From Enterobacter asburiae (GTDB lineage: Bacteria; Pseudomonadota; Gammaproteobacteria; Enterobacterales; Enterobacteriaceae), in the NCBI RefSeq assembly GCF_021440515.1, contig NZ_JAKCMV010000014.1, positions 1-64,000 on the forward strand: a stretch of 64,000 nucleotides of DNA, given 5' to 3'. The first letter of the stretch is position 1, and every line of letters begins with the position of its first letter. Under the pieces are notes generated by a model. The model did no database searches. It was not told the origin of the DNA and saw only the letters and a list, made by a program, of their open reading frames with translations. The translations under genes and the position numbers were made by a program. Of this stretch, positions 55,151-64,000 are shown piece after piece.

Positions 55151-55991
55151 AGCGTTTGTTTTCCTTCGCTGCCAGAGTGGCTTCAACCACACGCATGGCT
55201 TCTACTGTCTCTTTGACGTCATGGACACGGATAATGTGCGCACCCTGCATCGCGGCAATCACCGCACACGCCAGGCTACCGCTCAAACGTTCGCTCGGCC
55301 CCACATTCAACAATTGCCCAATCATCGATTTTCTCGACATGCCAACCAATAGCGGCAGGCCAAAATGATGAAATTCCGATAAGCGCGCAAGCAGCTCATA
55401 GTTGTGGGAGAGATTTTTACCGAAACCGAACCCCGGGTCGAGCAGCAATTTCTCTTTTGCGATGCCCGCCCGCTCGCAGCGTTCGATGTGCTCAATAAAG
55501 AAGCGATTAACGTCCGCGAAAACGTCGGCATATTTTGGCGCTTCCTGCATGGTTTTCGGCTGCCCCTGCATGTGCATCAGGCATACCGGAAGGCCTGTTT
55601 CTGCGGCGGCTTCCAGCGCGCCCGGCTCGGTGAGGGAGCGAATATCATTAATAATGTGAGCGCCCACTCTCGCGACTTCGCGGATCACTTCAGGCTTGGA
55701 GGTATCAACAGAGATCCAGACTTCAAAACGCTGAGCGATGGCTTCAACAACCGGGACAACGCGCGCCAGCTCTTCTTCCACGGAAACATCTGCCGCCCCC
55801 GGACGCGTCGACTCGCCCCCGACATCAATGATGGTGGCACCCGCGTTAATCATTAAATTAGCGTGCTTAACCGCTTCGATCAGCGTGTTATGCGTGCCAC
55901 CATCAGAGAAGGAGTCAGGGGTGACATTCAATATTCCCATCACGTGCGGGTGAGAGAGATCGAGATGCGAGTCCTGGGCGAAAAGTTTCAT
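55143..55991 (-). CDS. folP: Dihydropteroate synthase FolP
   Basis: FolP is a 282-residue TIM-barrel enzyme of folate synthesis. It joins p-aminobenzoate to the pterin pyrophosphate and is the target of sulfonamides. [14 protein letters not shown] (about residues 18-31), GGESTRPGA (about 59-67) and [11 protein letters not shown] are conserved. Residues around the sulfonamide site look like the wild-type E. coli form. ATG 55991 gives the E. coli length. Confidence 0.97.
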   Translation of the reverse strand: MKLFAQDSHLDLSHPHVMGILNVTPDSFSDGGTHNTLIEAVKHANLMINAGATIIDVGGESTRPGAADVSVEEELARVVPVVEAIAQRFEVWISVDTSKPEVIREVARVGAHIINDIRSLTEPGALEAAAETGLPVCLMHMQGQPKTMQEAPKYADVFADVNRFFIEHIERCERAGIAKEKLLLDPGFGFGKNLSHNYELLARLSEFHHFGLPLLVGMSRKSMIGQLLNVGPSERLSGSLACAVIAAMQGAHIIRVHDVKETVEAMRVVEATLAAKENKRYE

Positions 55992-56032
55992 GGCGAAATC
56001 CCTGGTATTCTTATGGTTTAACGAAAAAGAAA

Positions 56033-56056
56033 AACCCCGGAGCAAGCTCCAGGGTT
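56033..56056 (-). terminator. Hairpin between ftsH and folP
   Basis: AACCCCGGAGC-AA-GCTCCAGGGTT has one mismatch; on the minus strand TTTTTCTTTTT follows. It probably gives partial termination after ftsH. Confidence 0.7.
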
Positions 56057-56089
56057 TCGGGTACAGATAATGGCATCAACAGCAGTGAC

Positions 56090-58024
56090 TTACTTGTCGC
56101 CCAACTGTTCTGACATGGTGTTACCCGGGTTCGGCGTACGCGGTTCATCAACCGGACGTGGCGCGCGAGGGGTGCCATTGTTGTCAGAATTGTTGGAAGC
56201 GCCTGGGTCTTCCCAGCCCGCTGGCGGACGCACTTCGCGGCGTGCCATCAGGTCGTCAATCTGCGGAGCATCGATGGTTTCATATTTCATGAGCGCATCT
56301 TTCATCGAATGCAGAATATCCATATTGTCGTTCAGGATCTGACGAGCACGACCGTAGTTACGTTCGATCAGCGCTTTCACTTCCTGGTCGATGATACGTG
56401 CTGTTTCATCGGACATATGTTTCGCTTTCGCGACAGAGCGGCCCAGGAATACTTCGCCCTCTTCCTCTGCGTACAGCAGCGGACCGAGTTTGTCGGAGAA
56501 GCCCCACTGGGTGACCATGTTACGCGCCAGGTTAGTCGCGACTTTAATGTCGTTAGACGCACCGGTAGAAACATGTTCTGCACCGTAAATAATCTCTTCT
56601 GCCAGACGACCGCCGTACAGCGTTGAAATCTGACTTTCCAGCTTCTGACGGCTGGCGCTGATCGCATCGCCTTCAGGCAGGAAGAAGGTGACGCCAAGAG
56701 CACGACCACGAGGAATAATCGTCACTTTATGCACCGGATCGTGTTCCGGCACCAGGCGACCGATAATCGCGTGACCTGCTTCGTGGTATGCCGTGGACTC
56801 TTTTTGCGCTTCCGTCATCACCATGGAGCGACGTTCCGCACCCATCATGATTTTGTCTTTCGCTTTTTCGAATTCCACCATGGACACCACGCGCTTGTTG
56901 CCGCGAGCAGCGAACAGTGCCGCTTCGTTGACCAGGTTAGCCAGGTCAGCACCGGAGAAGCCCGGCGTACCACGCGCGATGATTGCCGCGTCGATATCTG
57001 GCGCCAGCGGTACGCGACGCATGTGAACCTTCAGAATCTGTTCACGACCGCGAACGTCCGGCAGACCCACAACAACCTGACGGTCGAAACGGCCTGGACG
57101 CAGCAGCGCTGGGTCAAGTACGTCAGGACGGTTAGTTGCAGCGATGACGATAATACCTTCGTTGCCTTCAAAGCCGTCCATCTCAACCAGCATCTGGTTC
57201 AGCGTCTGTTCACGTTCATCGTGACCACCACCCAGACCTGCGCCACGCTGGCGGCCTACGGCGTCGATTTCATCGATGAAGATAATGCACGGTGCTGCCT
57301 TCTTGGCCTGTTCGAACATGTCACGCACACGAGATGCACCAACACCGACGAACATTTCTACGAAGTCAGAACCTGAAATAGTAAAGAACGGTACTTTTGC
57401 TTCACCCGCGATGGCTTTCGCCAGCAGGGTTTTACCGGTACCTGGAGGACCAACCATCAGAACGCCTTTCGGGATCTTACCGCCCAGCTTCTGGAAACGG
57501 CTCGGTTCGCGCAGGTATTCAACCAGTTCGCCGACCTCTTCTTTCGCTTCGTCACAACCGGCGACATCAGCAAACGTGGTCTTGATCTGGTCTTCCGTTA
57601 GCATACGCGCCTTGCTCTTACCGAACGACATGGCACCTTTGCCACCGCCGCCCTGCATTTGGCGCATAAAGAAGATCCAGACGCCGATAAGAAGCAGCAT
57701 CGGGAACCAGGAGATGAAGATAGAAGCCAGCAGGCTTGGTTCTTCTGGCGGCTCGCCTACCACTTTGACGTTTTTGGTCAGAAGGTTATCAAGCAGCTTA
57801 GGATCGTTCACCGGGATGTAGGTCGTGTAACGGTTACTATCTTTCTTGGTAACGTTGATCTCACGTCCGTTGATACGCGCTTCGCGAACCTGGTCCTGAT
57901 TGACCTCTTGCAGGAAGGTAGAATAATCCACCTTGCGGCCATTCGACTCGCTGGGCCCAAAGCTCTGGAATACTGACATCAGCACAACGGCAATGACCAG
58001 CCAGAGTATTAGGTTTTTCGCCAT
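56090..58024 (-). CDS. ftsH: ATP-dependent zinc metalloprotease FtsH
   Basis: FtsH is a 644-residue membrane-anchored AAA+ protease that degrades sigma-32, LpxC and unassembled membrane proteins. Two membrane helices (about residues 5-22 and 98-118) flank a periplasmic domain. Walker A is GPPGTGKT (about 192-199) and Walker B FIDEID. The second region of homology contains RPGRFDRQ, and the zinc site is HEAGH (about 414-418). ATG 58024 follows the usual E. coli annotation; a TTG three codons earlier with GAGG upstream is an alternative start. Confidence 0.97.
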   Translation of the reverse strand: MAKNLILWLVIAVVLMSVFQSFGPSESNGRKVDYSTFLQEVNQDQVREARINGREINVTKKDSNRYTTYIPVNDPKLLDNLLTKNVKVVGEPPEEPSLLASIFISWFPMLLLIGVWIFFMRQMQGGGGKGAMSFGKSKARMLTEDQIKTTFADVAGCDEAKEEVGELVEYLREPSRFQKLGGKIPKGVLMVGPPGTGKTLLAKAIAGEAKVPFFTISGSDFVEMFVGVGASRVRDMFEQAKKAAPCIIFIDEIDAVGRQRGAGLGGGHDEREQTLNQMLVEMDGFEGNEGIIVIAATNRPDVLDPALLRPGRFDRQVVVGLPDVRGREQILKVHMRRVPLAPDIDAAIIARGTPGFSGADLANLVNEAALFAARGNKRVVSMVEFEKAKDKIMMGAERRSMVMTEAQKESTAYHEAGHAIIGRLVPEHDPVHKVTIIPRGRALGVTFFLPEGDAISASRQKLESQISTLYGGRLAEEIIYGAEHVSTGASNDIKVATNLARNMVTQWGFSDKLGPLLYAEEEGEVFLGRSVAKAKHMSDETARIIDQEVKALIERNYGRARQILNDNMDILHSMKDALMKYETIDAPQIDDLMARREVRPPAGWEDPGASNNSDNNGTPRAPRPVDEPRTPNPGNTMSEQLGDK

Positions 58025-58126
58025 GTCACTCAAGGGATTAACCTCATATTACAACTGTGTTAAAAACAGCGTCAGGATACTCTATATCCAGTTTCATTCA
58101 AACTTTCGTCTGAAATCTCCCGGTTA

Positions 58127-58753
58127 TCATTTTCGCCCGGTCGCTACAATATACACTTCTCGGGAACGCGCCCGGGAAGAGTCCGGCTTACGAACTTTCA
58201 CCTTCGCAAACAGGGAGCGAATTTCCTTAAGATACTCCTCGAAACCTTCGCCCTGAAACACCTTCACAACAAAACTACCACCAGGCGCTAGTACATCACG
58301 ACACATTTCTAACGCTAGCTCCACCAGATACATGGCGCGGGGAATATCCACCGCCGGTGTTCCACACATATTTGGTGCCATATCCGACATGACAACCTGG
58401 ACCTTACTGTCACCTACACGATCAAGTAACGCTTTCAGTACTAATTCATCACGAAAATCGCCCTGAAGGAAGTCCACACCGACAATAGGATCCATTGGTA
58501 AAAGATCGCATGCGATGATTCGGCCCGTACCGCCGATCTGCGTTACCGCATATTGGGACCATCCGCCAGGGGCTGCACCGAGGTCGACAACCGTCATTCC
58601 CGGCTTAAAAAGTTTGTCACTTTGCTGTATTTCATCAAGTTTAAACCAGGCACGGGAACGTAACCCTTTTTTCTGCGCCTGTTGAACATATTTATCGCTA
58701 AAGTGTTCCTGGAGCCAGCGGCTGGAGCTGGCAGAACGCTTTTTACCTGTCAT
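58127..58753 (-). CDS. rlmE: 23S rRNA U2552 2'-O-methyltransferase RlmE
   Basis: RlmE (FtsJ/RrmJ) is a 208-residue methyltransferase. It methylates U2552 in the A-loop of 23S rRNA at a late step of 50S assembly. SAM motif [15 protein letters not shown] (about residues 55-69) and the K-D-K-E catalytic residues (LDEIQ region Lys38, DMAPN Asp124, VVKVFQG Lys164) are in place. It is the first gene of rlmE-ftsH, a heat-shock pair in E. coli. Confidence 0.96.
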   Translation of the reverse strand: MTGKKRSASSSRWLQEHFSDKYVQQAQKKGLRSRAWFKLDEIQQSDKLFKPGMTVVDLGAAPGGWSQYAVTQIGGTGRIIACDLLPMDPIVGVDFLQGDFRDELVLKALLDRVGDSKVQVVMSDMAPNMCGTPAVDIPRAMYLVELALEMCRDVLAPGGSFVVKVFQGEGFEEYLKEIRSLFAKVKVRKPDSSRARSREVYIVATGRK

Positions 58754-58880
58754 TTAACATTTCCGTCGTGGTTCATCGTTACTTGCCATTGACGTAAATT
58801 TCTACGCAGCTATTTGGCGATATAAGGGAGATGGCGGTAGAATGAACCGTTTTCAATCCCAACGTAAGCAAAAATATACG

Positions 58881-59174
58881 ATGAATCTGAGTACTAAACA
58901 AAAACAGCACCTTAAAGGTCTGGCACATCCGCTCAAGCCTGTAGTCATGCTTGGCAACAATGGTTTGACCGAAGGGGTGCTTGCCGAGATTGAACAAGCG
59001 CTGGAACACCACGAGCTGATCAAGGTGAAAATCGCCTCTGAAGACAGAGACACTAAAACCTTGATCGTGGAAGCCATCGTGCGCGAAACCGGTGCCTGTA
59101 ATGTACAGGTCATCGGGAAAACGCTGGTGCTCTACCGCCCATCTAAAGAGCGTAAAATCTCGCTGCCACGCTAA
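58881..59174 (+). CDS. yhbY: Ribosome assembly RNA-binding protein YhbY
   Basis: YhbY is a 97-residue single CRM-domain protein that binds pre-50S particles. The family loop GNNGLTEGV (about residues 24-32) and KVKIASEDRDTK are present. ATG 58881 gives the E. coli start; a 13-codon longer frame is possible. It is divergent from rlmE. Confidence 0.94.
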   Translation: MNLSTKQKQHLKGLAHPLKPVVMLGNNGLTEGVLAEIEQALEHHELIKVKIASEDRDTKTLIVEAIVRETGACNVQVIGKTLVLYRPSKERKISLPR

Positions 59175-59260
59175 GAATATCCTCAATTGAACACATTTTC
59201 TGTGTAAAACGAGGGATTTCTGTCAGCAGGTGAGCAAAATGCCACGCTCCGTGAGTTGAT

Positions 59261-59285
59261 AAAAGGCCGCTATGCGGCCTTTTTC
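59261..59285. terminator. Terminator between convergent yhbY and greA
   Basis: AAAAGGCCGC-TAT-GCGGCCTTTTT is symmetrical with A/T runs on both sides, so it can serve both genes. Confidence 0.85.
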
Positions 59286-59325
59286 CTTTCTTTACAATGT
59301 ATCAACATCTTAGCGTAGATGCGAA

Positions 59326-59802
59326 TTACAGGTAGTCGACCTTAATAATTTCGTATTCTACTTCGCCGCCAGGCGTGCGGATGACGACCACATCATCCTG
59401 CTCTTTGCCGATCAAACCACGCGCAATCGGCGAGTTCACCGAAATCAGGTTCTGTTTGAAGTCAGCTTCATCGTCACCAACAATGCGGTAAGTCTGCTCT
59501 TCGTCATTGTCCAGGTTCAGTACGCTTACGGTACAACCGAAGATCACGCGGCCGTTGTTTGGCATTTTGGTGATATCGATAACCTGTGCATTCGACAGTT
59601 TCGCTTCGATATCTTTGATACGCCCTTCACAAAAGCCCTGCTGCTCACGCGCGGCGTGGTATTCAGCATTCTCTTTCAGGTCGCCATGCTCACGCGCATC
59701 CGCGATAGCGGCGATGATTTCAGGACGACGAACGGATTTCAGGAAATCCAGCTCTTCGCGCAGTTTTTCGGCACCACGTAAGGTCATCGGAATAGCTTGC
59801 AT
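59326..59802 (-). CDS. greA: Transcript cleavage factor GreA
   Basis: GreA is a 158-residue factor that enters the RNA polymerase secondary channel and triggers cleavage of backtracked transcripts. The N-terminal coiled coil (about residues 1-75) carries the acidic tip near Asp41/Glu44 ([16 protein letters not shown] region). The C-terminal FKBP-like domain starts near 80. Length equals E. coli. It is divergent from dacB across about 250 bp. Confidence 0.96.
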   Translation of the reverse strand: MQAIPMTLRGAEKLREELDFLKSVRRPEIIAAIADAREHGDLKENAEYHAAREQQGFCEGRIKDIEAKLSNAQVIDITKMPNNGRVIFGCTVSVLNLDNDEEQTYRIVGDDEADFKQNLISVNSPIARGLIGKEQDDVVVIRTPGGEVEYEIIKVDYL

Positions 59803-60049
59803 TTGTTATACCTCTTAAACATTCCTGTTGGGAGCAGCGTCACCCGCTCCGGCCTCTGTCCCCACGACGTCGCGACGTGAGCGGGCCAGAAGCAAAAAGA
59901 AAACCGACCCGGAAGCGAAGCCCCAGGCCAGCAGCAATTTTTCAATTTGATACGCATTTTAACGCGAAGTTCACTATGGGTCATCGTTTACTTTGCAGGG
60001 CGATGCGCCGTAGTATGGCGGTTTGTTTCCGGGTTGTTAGCGCGAGATT

Positions 60050-61483
60050 ATGCGATTTTCCAGATTTATCATCGGATTGACTACCAGTTTAACGTTCACC
60101 GTTCAGGCCGCGAATGTTGATGAGTACATTAATCAGCTGCCCGCTGGCGCTAACCTTGCACTGATGGTGCAAAAGGTCGGAGCCCAGACGCCTGATATTG
60201 ACTATCACAGCCAGCAAATGGCGCTGCCCGCCAGTACCCAGAAGGTGATCACCGGCCTTGCCGCCCTGCTTCAGCTGGGCCCTGACTTCCGCTTTACTAC
60301 CACGCTTGAAAGCAAAGGCAACGTGGACGGCGGTGTCCTGAAAGGCGATCTGATTGCCCGTTTTGGCGGCGATCCGACCTTAAAACGTCAGGATATTCGC
60401 AATATGGTCGCGGTGTTGAAAAAATCAGGCGTTCAGCAGATTGACGGCAACGTGCTGATTGACACCTCGATCTTCGCCAGCCATGACAAAGCCCCCGGCT
60501 GGCCCTGGAACGACATGACCCAGTGCTTCAGCGCCCCGCCTGCCGCCGCTATCGTCGATCGTAACTGCTTCTCCGTGTCGCTCTACAGCGCCCCAAATCC
60601 TGACGACATGGCGTTTATTCGTGTGGCCTCTTACTACCCGGTGACGATGTTTAGCCAGGTGCGCACGCTGGCGAAGGGCTCGCCGGACGCACAGTATTGC
60701 GAGCTGGACGTGGTGCCCGGCGATCTTAACCGCTTCACCCTCACCGGCTGCCTGACGCAGCGCGCCGATCCGCTTCCGCTGGCCTTTGCCATTCAGGACG
60801 GGGCGAGTTACGCCGGAGCAATCATCAAAGATGAACTGAAACAGGCCGGGATCGCCTACACCGGTACGCTGCTGCGCCAGACCCAGACGAATCAGCCGGG
60901 CACGGTGATCGCCAGCAAGCAGTCGGCCCCGCTGCACGATCTGCTGCGGATCATGCTGAAAAAATCGGACAACATGATCGCTGACACCGTGTTCCGCATG
61001 ATTGGTCATGCCCGCTTCGGCGTGCCGGGAACGTGGCGCGCAGGCTCGGATGCCGTGCGTCAGATCCTGCGCCAGCAGGCAGGTATCGATCTGGGAAATA
61101 CCATTGCGGTAGATGGTTCAGGGCTGTCGCGCCACAACCTCATCTCTCCTGCCACGATGATGCAGGTGCTTCAGTACATTGCACAGCACGACACTGAGCT
61201 AAACTTTATCTCTATGCTGCCGCTTGCCGGACATGATGGTTCGCTTCAGTACCGCGCCGGGCTTCACGCAGCGGGCGTTGATGGCAAAGTGTCAGCCAAA
61301 ACGGGTTCTTTGCAGGGCGTGTATAACCTTGCAGGCTTTATCACCACCGCCAGCGGTCAACGCATGGCGTTCGTGCAATATCTTTCCGGCTATGCTGTCG
61401 AACCGGCCGATCAGCGCAATCGTCGTATCCCGCTGGTTCGCTTTGAGAGCAGGCTCTACAAAGACATCTACCAGAATAATTAG
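60050..61483 (+). CDS. dacB: D-alanyl-D-alanine carboxypeptidase/endopeptidase PBP4
   Basis: PBP4 is a 477-residue periplasmic penicillin-binding protein of peptidase family S13. A signal peptide (residues 1-20, cut after VQA) is followed by the SxxK nucleophile motif STQK (Ser near residue 62). A large inserted domain precedes SDN (KKSDNMIAD, about 306) and KTG (SAKTGSL, about 417). Loss of PBP4 raises AmpC in several enterics, so it matters for beta-lactam response. Its TAG stop is two bases before the next gene, indicating cotranscription with the two-component pair. Confidence 0.96.
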   Translation: MRFSRFIIGLTTSLTFTVQAANVDEYINQLPAGANLALMVQKVGAQTPDIDYHSQQMALPASTQKVITGLAALLQLGPDFRFTTTLESKGNVDGGVLKGDLIARFGGDPTLKRQDIRNMVAVLKKSGVQQIDGNVLIDTSIFASHDKAPGWPWNDMTQCFSAPPAAAIVDRNCFSVSLYSAPNPDDMAFIRVASYYPVTMFSQVRTLAKGSPDAQYCELDVVPGDLNRFTLTGCLTQRADPLPLAFAIQDGASYAGAIIKDELKQAGIAYTGTLLRQTQTNQPGTVIASKQSAPLHDLLRIMLKKSDNMIADTVFRMIGHARFGVPGTWRAGSDAVRQILRQQAGIDLGNTIAVDGSGLSRHNLISPATMMQVLQYIAQHDTELNFISMLPLAGHDGSLQYRAGLHAAGVDGKVSAKTGSLQGVYNLAGFITTASGQRMAFVQYLSGYAVEPADQRNRRIPLVRFESRLYKDIYQNN

Positions 61484-61485
61484 TG

Positions 61486-62148
61486 ATGAAATTACTTATT
61501 GTTGAAGACGATCTGTTATTGCAGGAAGGATTAGCGCTGGCGCTGGCTAACGAAGGCTATGCGCTGGACTGCGCGGCAACGGCCGCAGAGGCGGATTCAC
61601 TGATTCAGAGCGGCGAATACAGTCTGGTTATTCTTGATTTAGGCTTGCCGGATAAAGACGGCGCAACGCTGCTCAGCCAGTGGCGCCGCAGGGGGGTGGA
61701 TAACCCGGTGCTGATCCTCACCGCGCGCGACGCGCTTGAAGACAGAATCAATGGCCTTGACTCGGGTGCGGACGATTATCTGGTTAAGCCCTTTGCGCTT
61801 GCGGAGCTTCAGGCGCGTGTCCGCGCGCTGATCCGTCGTTATCAAGGCCACAGCGATAACCTGCTAACCGATGGCGATATTACGCTGAATCTGCAAACCC
61901 AGCAGGTGCTGCGCAACGCCCAGCCCGTTGAGGTGACGCCGAAAGAGTTCGCCCTGCTGACGCGTCTGATTATGCGTAGCGGCCAGACCGTTCATCGCGA
62001 AACGCTCCAGCAGGATATTTATTCCTGGCAGGACGATCCGGGATCAAACACCCTCGAAGTGCATATCCATAATTTGCGCCGCAAGCTCGGCAAAGACAGG
62101 ATCAAAACGGTTCGCGGCGTCGGCTACCGCCTGGAGAGCCAAAAATGA
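61486..62148 (+). CDS. pmrA: OmpR-family response regulator, PmrA/BasR-like
   Basis: This 220-residue regulator has a receiver domain (about 1-115) with acidic pocket Glu7, Asp8, Asp9-like EDD, phosphorylation site Asp51 (VILDLGLPD), Thr near 79 and Lys near 101 (LVKPFA). A winged-helix DNA-binding domain follows (about 125-220, RETLQQDIYSW and TLEVHIHNLRRKLG). It resembles PmrA/BasR and QseB. ATG 61486 was chosen over the GTG one codon earlier. E. coli K-12 has its PmrA (BasR) elsewhere, after eptA, and none here, so this may be a paralogue. The symbol is tentative. Confidence 0.7.
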   Translation: MKLLIVEDDLLLQEGLALALANEGYALDCAATAAEADSLIQSGEYSLVILDLGLPDKDGATLLSQWRRRGVDNPVLILTARDALEDRINGLDSGADDYLVKPFALAELQARVRALIRRYQGHSDNLLTDGDITLNLQTQQVLRNAQPVEVTPKEFALLTRLIMRSGQTVHRETLQQDIYSWQDDPGSNTLEVHIHNLRRKLGKDRIKTVRGVGYRLESQK

Positions 62149-63188
62149 ACAGTATGCGTCGGCGGTTAATGGTTCTGCTGGCAGTCATCCTGTTGTTTTT
62201 CCAGCTCATTAGCGTTGTATGGCTCTGGCATGAAAGCCGTGAACAGATTGGGTTTCTGGTGAATGAAACACTGTCGGCCAAAGCGCGAAACAACCACGTC
62301 GAGAAAGAGATCCGCGAAGCGATCGCCTCGCTGCTGGTCCCTTCGCTGGTGATGGTAGGCTTCACCCTACTCTTCTCGTTTTGGGCGGTATCATGGATTA
62401 CCCGCCCGCTGAATAAACTGCGCGACAGCCTCGCCAACCGCTCGGCAGATAATCTCACGCCTGTGCCAGTGTATTCCGACATGGAAGAGATTGGTGCGGT
62501 CACAGCCTCTCTGAATCAGCTTCTCGCCCGACTTGACCACACTATCCAGCAGGAACGCCTCTTCACCGCTGATGCTGCCCACGAGCTTCGCACGCCGCTT
62601 GCCGGGATACGGCTGCATCTGGAACTGATGGCGCAGTCAGGATCGCAGCAGGCCAATTCGTTAATTACCCGTATCGACCAGCTGATGCACACGGTTGAAC
62701 AGCTTCTGATGCTGGCACGCGCCGGGCAGGCCATGGCCAGCGGTCATTACGACACGATTGTCTGGACGGAAAATATCATTGCTCCGCTGGGGCTCGAGCA
62801 CGAAGCCAAAGAGCACAGGATTATCTGGCCGGAAAAAAGCCCGCTGACGGTTCAGGGCGACGCGGTGCTGCTGCGCCTGATGCTCAGAAACTTGCTGGAG
62901 AATGCGGCGCGCTACAGCCCGACGGGAACGACGATTGAGGTCAGGCTGGCGGAGCAGGATGGCGGTACGCTGGTCAGCGTTATCGACGAAGGGCCGGGCA
63001 TTGATGAAGCACATCGCCAGTCCATCACCGAACCCTTCCGTCGCCTTGACCAGCGCTACGGCGGCAGCGGTCTGGGGCTGAGCATCGTTCAGCGTATCGT
63101 ACAGCTCCACCACGGCAGGCTGACGCTTGAGAACGGTGCGCAGGGCGGCCTAATCGCAAGCTGCTGGTTGCCATCAGCGTTGAGCTAA
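62145..63188 (+). CDS. pmrB: Sensor histidine kinase, PmrB/BasS-like
   Basis: This 347-residue sensor has membrane helices at about residues 9-27 and 63-83, with a short periplasmic loop of about 32 residues (WLWHESREQIGF at its start). A HAMP domain (about 84-135) precedes the phosphorylated His146 in DAAHELRTPLAG. The N box LLENAARYSP, then DEGPGID and GGSGLGLSIV, complete the ATPase. WLWHES, the EIREAIASL stretch and the overall layout match PmrB/BasS better than QseC. The gene overlaps the regulator by 4 bp (ATGA). A role in lipid A modification or metal sensing is inference. Confidence 0.7.
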   Translation: MNSMRRRLMVLLAVILLFFQLISVVWLWHESREQIGFLVNETLSAKARNNHVEKEIREAIASLLVPSLVMVGFTLLFSFWAVSWITRPLNKLRDSLANRSADNLTPVPVYSDMEEIGAVTASLNQLLARLDHTIQQERLFTADAAHELRTPLAGIRLHLELMAQSGSQQANSLITRIDQLMHTVEQLLMLARAGQAMASGHYDTIVWTENIIAPLGLEHEAKEHRIIWPEKSPLTVQGDAVLLRLMLRNLLENAARYSPTGTTIEVRLAEQDGGTLVSVIDEGPGIDEAHRQSITEPFRRLDQRYGGSGLGLSIVQRIVQLHHGRLTLENGAQGGLIASCWLPSALS

Positions 63189-63212
63189 AAAAAGCCCCCT
63201 GAGCGGGGGCTT
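63187..63212 (-). terminator. Terminator between convergent pmrB-like gene and obgE
   Basis: GCCCCC-TGAGC-GGGGGC; on the minus strand seven T follow, so it ends obgE transcription. Confidence 0.88.
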
Positions 63213-63222
63213 CTTATTGAGA

Positions 63223-64000
63223 TTAGTGCTTGTAGATAAACTCGACGCCTTCTTCGTCGTCTTCATCCCAGTCGTCATCCCAGTCTTCGTCGTCTTCTTC
63301 GCCTTCCAGCTCTTCAAGCTGCTCACGGTGGTAGTCATCCCACATGAATTCGACTTTCTCAGGCTGCTTCGCTTCTTCTGCCTGAACAACCGGGTTCTCG
63401 ATGATAAAGGTCATCACATCCCAGCAGAGATCTTTCACGCCCATCTGGCTTGCAGCGGAGATCAGATAGTATTTATCTTCCCAGCCCATCGCTTCTGCAA
63501 TTGCTTTCGCTTTCGCTTCGGCTTCTGCTTTATCCATCAGGTCGATCTTGTTGAAGACCAGCCAGCGCGGCTTAGAGGCCAGTTTTTCGCTGTATTTTTC
63601 CAGCTCGCCGATAATGATGCGGGCATTTTCAACCGGATCGGAACCGTCGATAGGATCGATATCAATGAGGTGCAGCAGCACGCGGCAGCGCTCAAGGTGC
63701 TTCAGGAAGCGAATCCCCAGGCCCGCACCTTCTGCGGCGCCTTCGATCAGCCCTGGAATGTCGGCAACCACGAAGCTCTTCTCGTTATCCATACGCACCA
63801 CGCCGAGGCTTGGCACCAGCGTCGTAAACGGATAGTCCGCGACTTTTGGCTTAGCAGCGGATACGGCACGGATAAAGGTCGATTTACCGGCGTTTGGCAT
63901 CCCCAGCATCCCGACGTCAGCCAGAAGCATTAGCTCCAGTTGCAGGTCGCGCTTATCGCCAGGCGTACCCATCGTTTTCTGACGCGGAGTACGGTTGACA
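63223..64000 (-). CDS. obgE: GTPase ObgE/CgtA (3' part; 5' end outside window)
   Basis: The visible reading frame is open at 64000 and covers about the last 258 residues of the roughly 390-residue essential GTPase. ObgE binds the 50S subunit and links ribosome assembly, chromosome partition and ppGpp. The G domain shows GMPNAGKST (G1), DIPG (G3) and NKIDLMD (G4). The C-terminus is the typical acidic Asp/Glu/Trp tail [20 protein letters not shown]. The glycine-rich Obg domain lies beyond the window. A methionine or GTG at 63972 is internal, not the start. Confidence 0.95.
   Translation of the reverse strand, partial: VNRTPRQKTMGTPGDKRDLQLELMLLADVGMLGMPNAGKSTFIRAVSAAKPKVADYPFTTLVPSLGVVRMDNEKSFVVADIPGLIEGAAEGAGLGIRFLKHLERCRVLLHLIDIDPIDGSDPVENARIIIGELEKYSEKLASKPRWLVFNKIDLMDKAEAEAKAKAIAEAMGWEDKYYLISAASQMGVKDLCWDVMTFIIENPVVQAEEAKQPEKVEFMWDDYHREQLEELEGEEDDEDWDDDWDEDDEEGVEFIYKH

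Overview
The window is a gene-dense stretch of enterobacterial core chromosome, about 72 min on the E. coli K-12 map. Gene order and protein sequence match E. coli closely from yqjF to obgE. The sequence-level differences (gat genes in place of aga/kba, a PmrAB-like pair beside obgE, no tdcFG, no yhaI, no yhbX/opgE, GC-rich codons) suggest Enterobacter or a close relative such as Lelliottia or Leclercia. That assignment is inference. No prophage, insertion sequence, integrase, CRISPR array or toxin-antitoxin module was seen.

Layout. 1-4600: yqjF-yqjG-yhaH, the LysR regulator yhaJ, the pirin yhaK, and an unnamed Spy/CpxP-like periplasmic protein. 4700-11720: the anaerobic threonine/serine degradation operon tdcABCDE with a clear CRP-dependent promoter. 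12269-12712: rnpB (RNase P RNA), complete at 377 nt. 12709-18950: galactarate catabolism, garPLRK divergent from garD. 19030-25490: a complete galactitol operon gatYZABCD with an intact gatR repressor, in the position the aga/kba genes hold in E. coli K-12. 25567-38945: rsmI, lpoA-yraN-diaA-dolP, yraQ, yraR, yhbO/P/Q/S, the oxygen-independent ubiquinone genes ubiT/ubiU/ubiV, yhbW and mtr. 38955-51390: the RNA-metabolism and translation block deaD-yrbN-nlpI-pnp-rpsO-truB-rbfA-infB-nusA-rimP-metY. 51547-64000: argG, leuU, secG, glmM-folP, ftsH-rlmE, yhbY, greA, dacB, a PmrAB-like two-component pair, and the 3' part of obgE.

How the genes work together. The tdc genes turn threonine or serine into 2-ketoacids, acyl-CoA and finally propionate or acetate with ATP gain in anaerobic, low-glucose cells. 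The gar genes take galactarate to 2-phosphoglycerate. The gat genes import galactitol by PTS and split tagatose-1,6-bisphosphate. All three systems are carbon- or energy-source regulated, and CRP-like sites are visible at tdc and gar. The metY-rimP-nusA-infB-rbfA-truB-rpsO-pnp-nlpI-deaD block is one polarity and couples tRNA, transcription termination, initiation, ribosome maturation and RNA decay. Three short sites worth keeping are the 26-codon gene yrbN coupled to deaD, the shared CTTTCGCATA operator candidates in front of gatY and gatR, and a rho-independent terminator between gatC and gatD.

Most of the window is ordinary conserved core. I found no convincing new multi-gene system. The less explained parts are a hairpin-rich stretch at 1-130, a dispersed CCCTCACCC/CCCTCTCCC palindrome family, a nested inverted repeat just before yhbW, and the AT-rich 520 bp upstream of tdcA.
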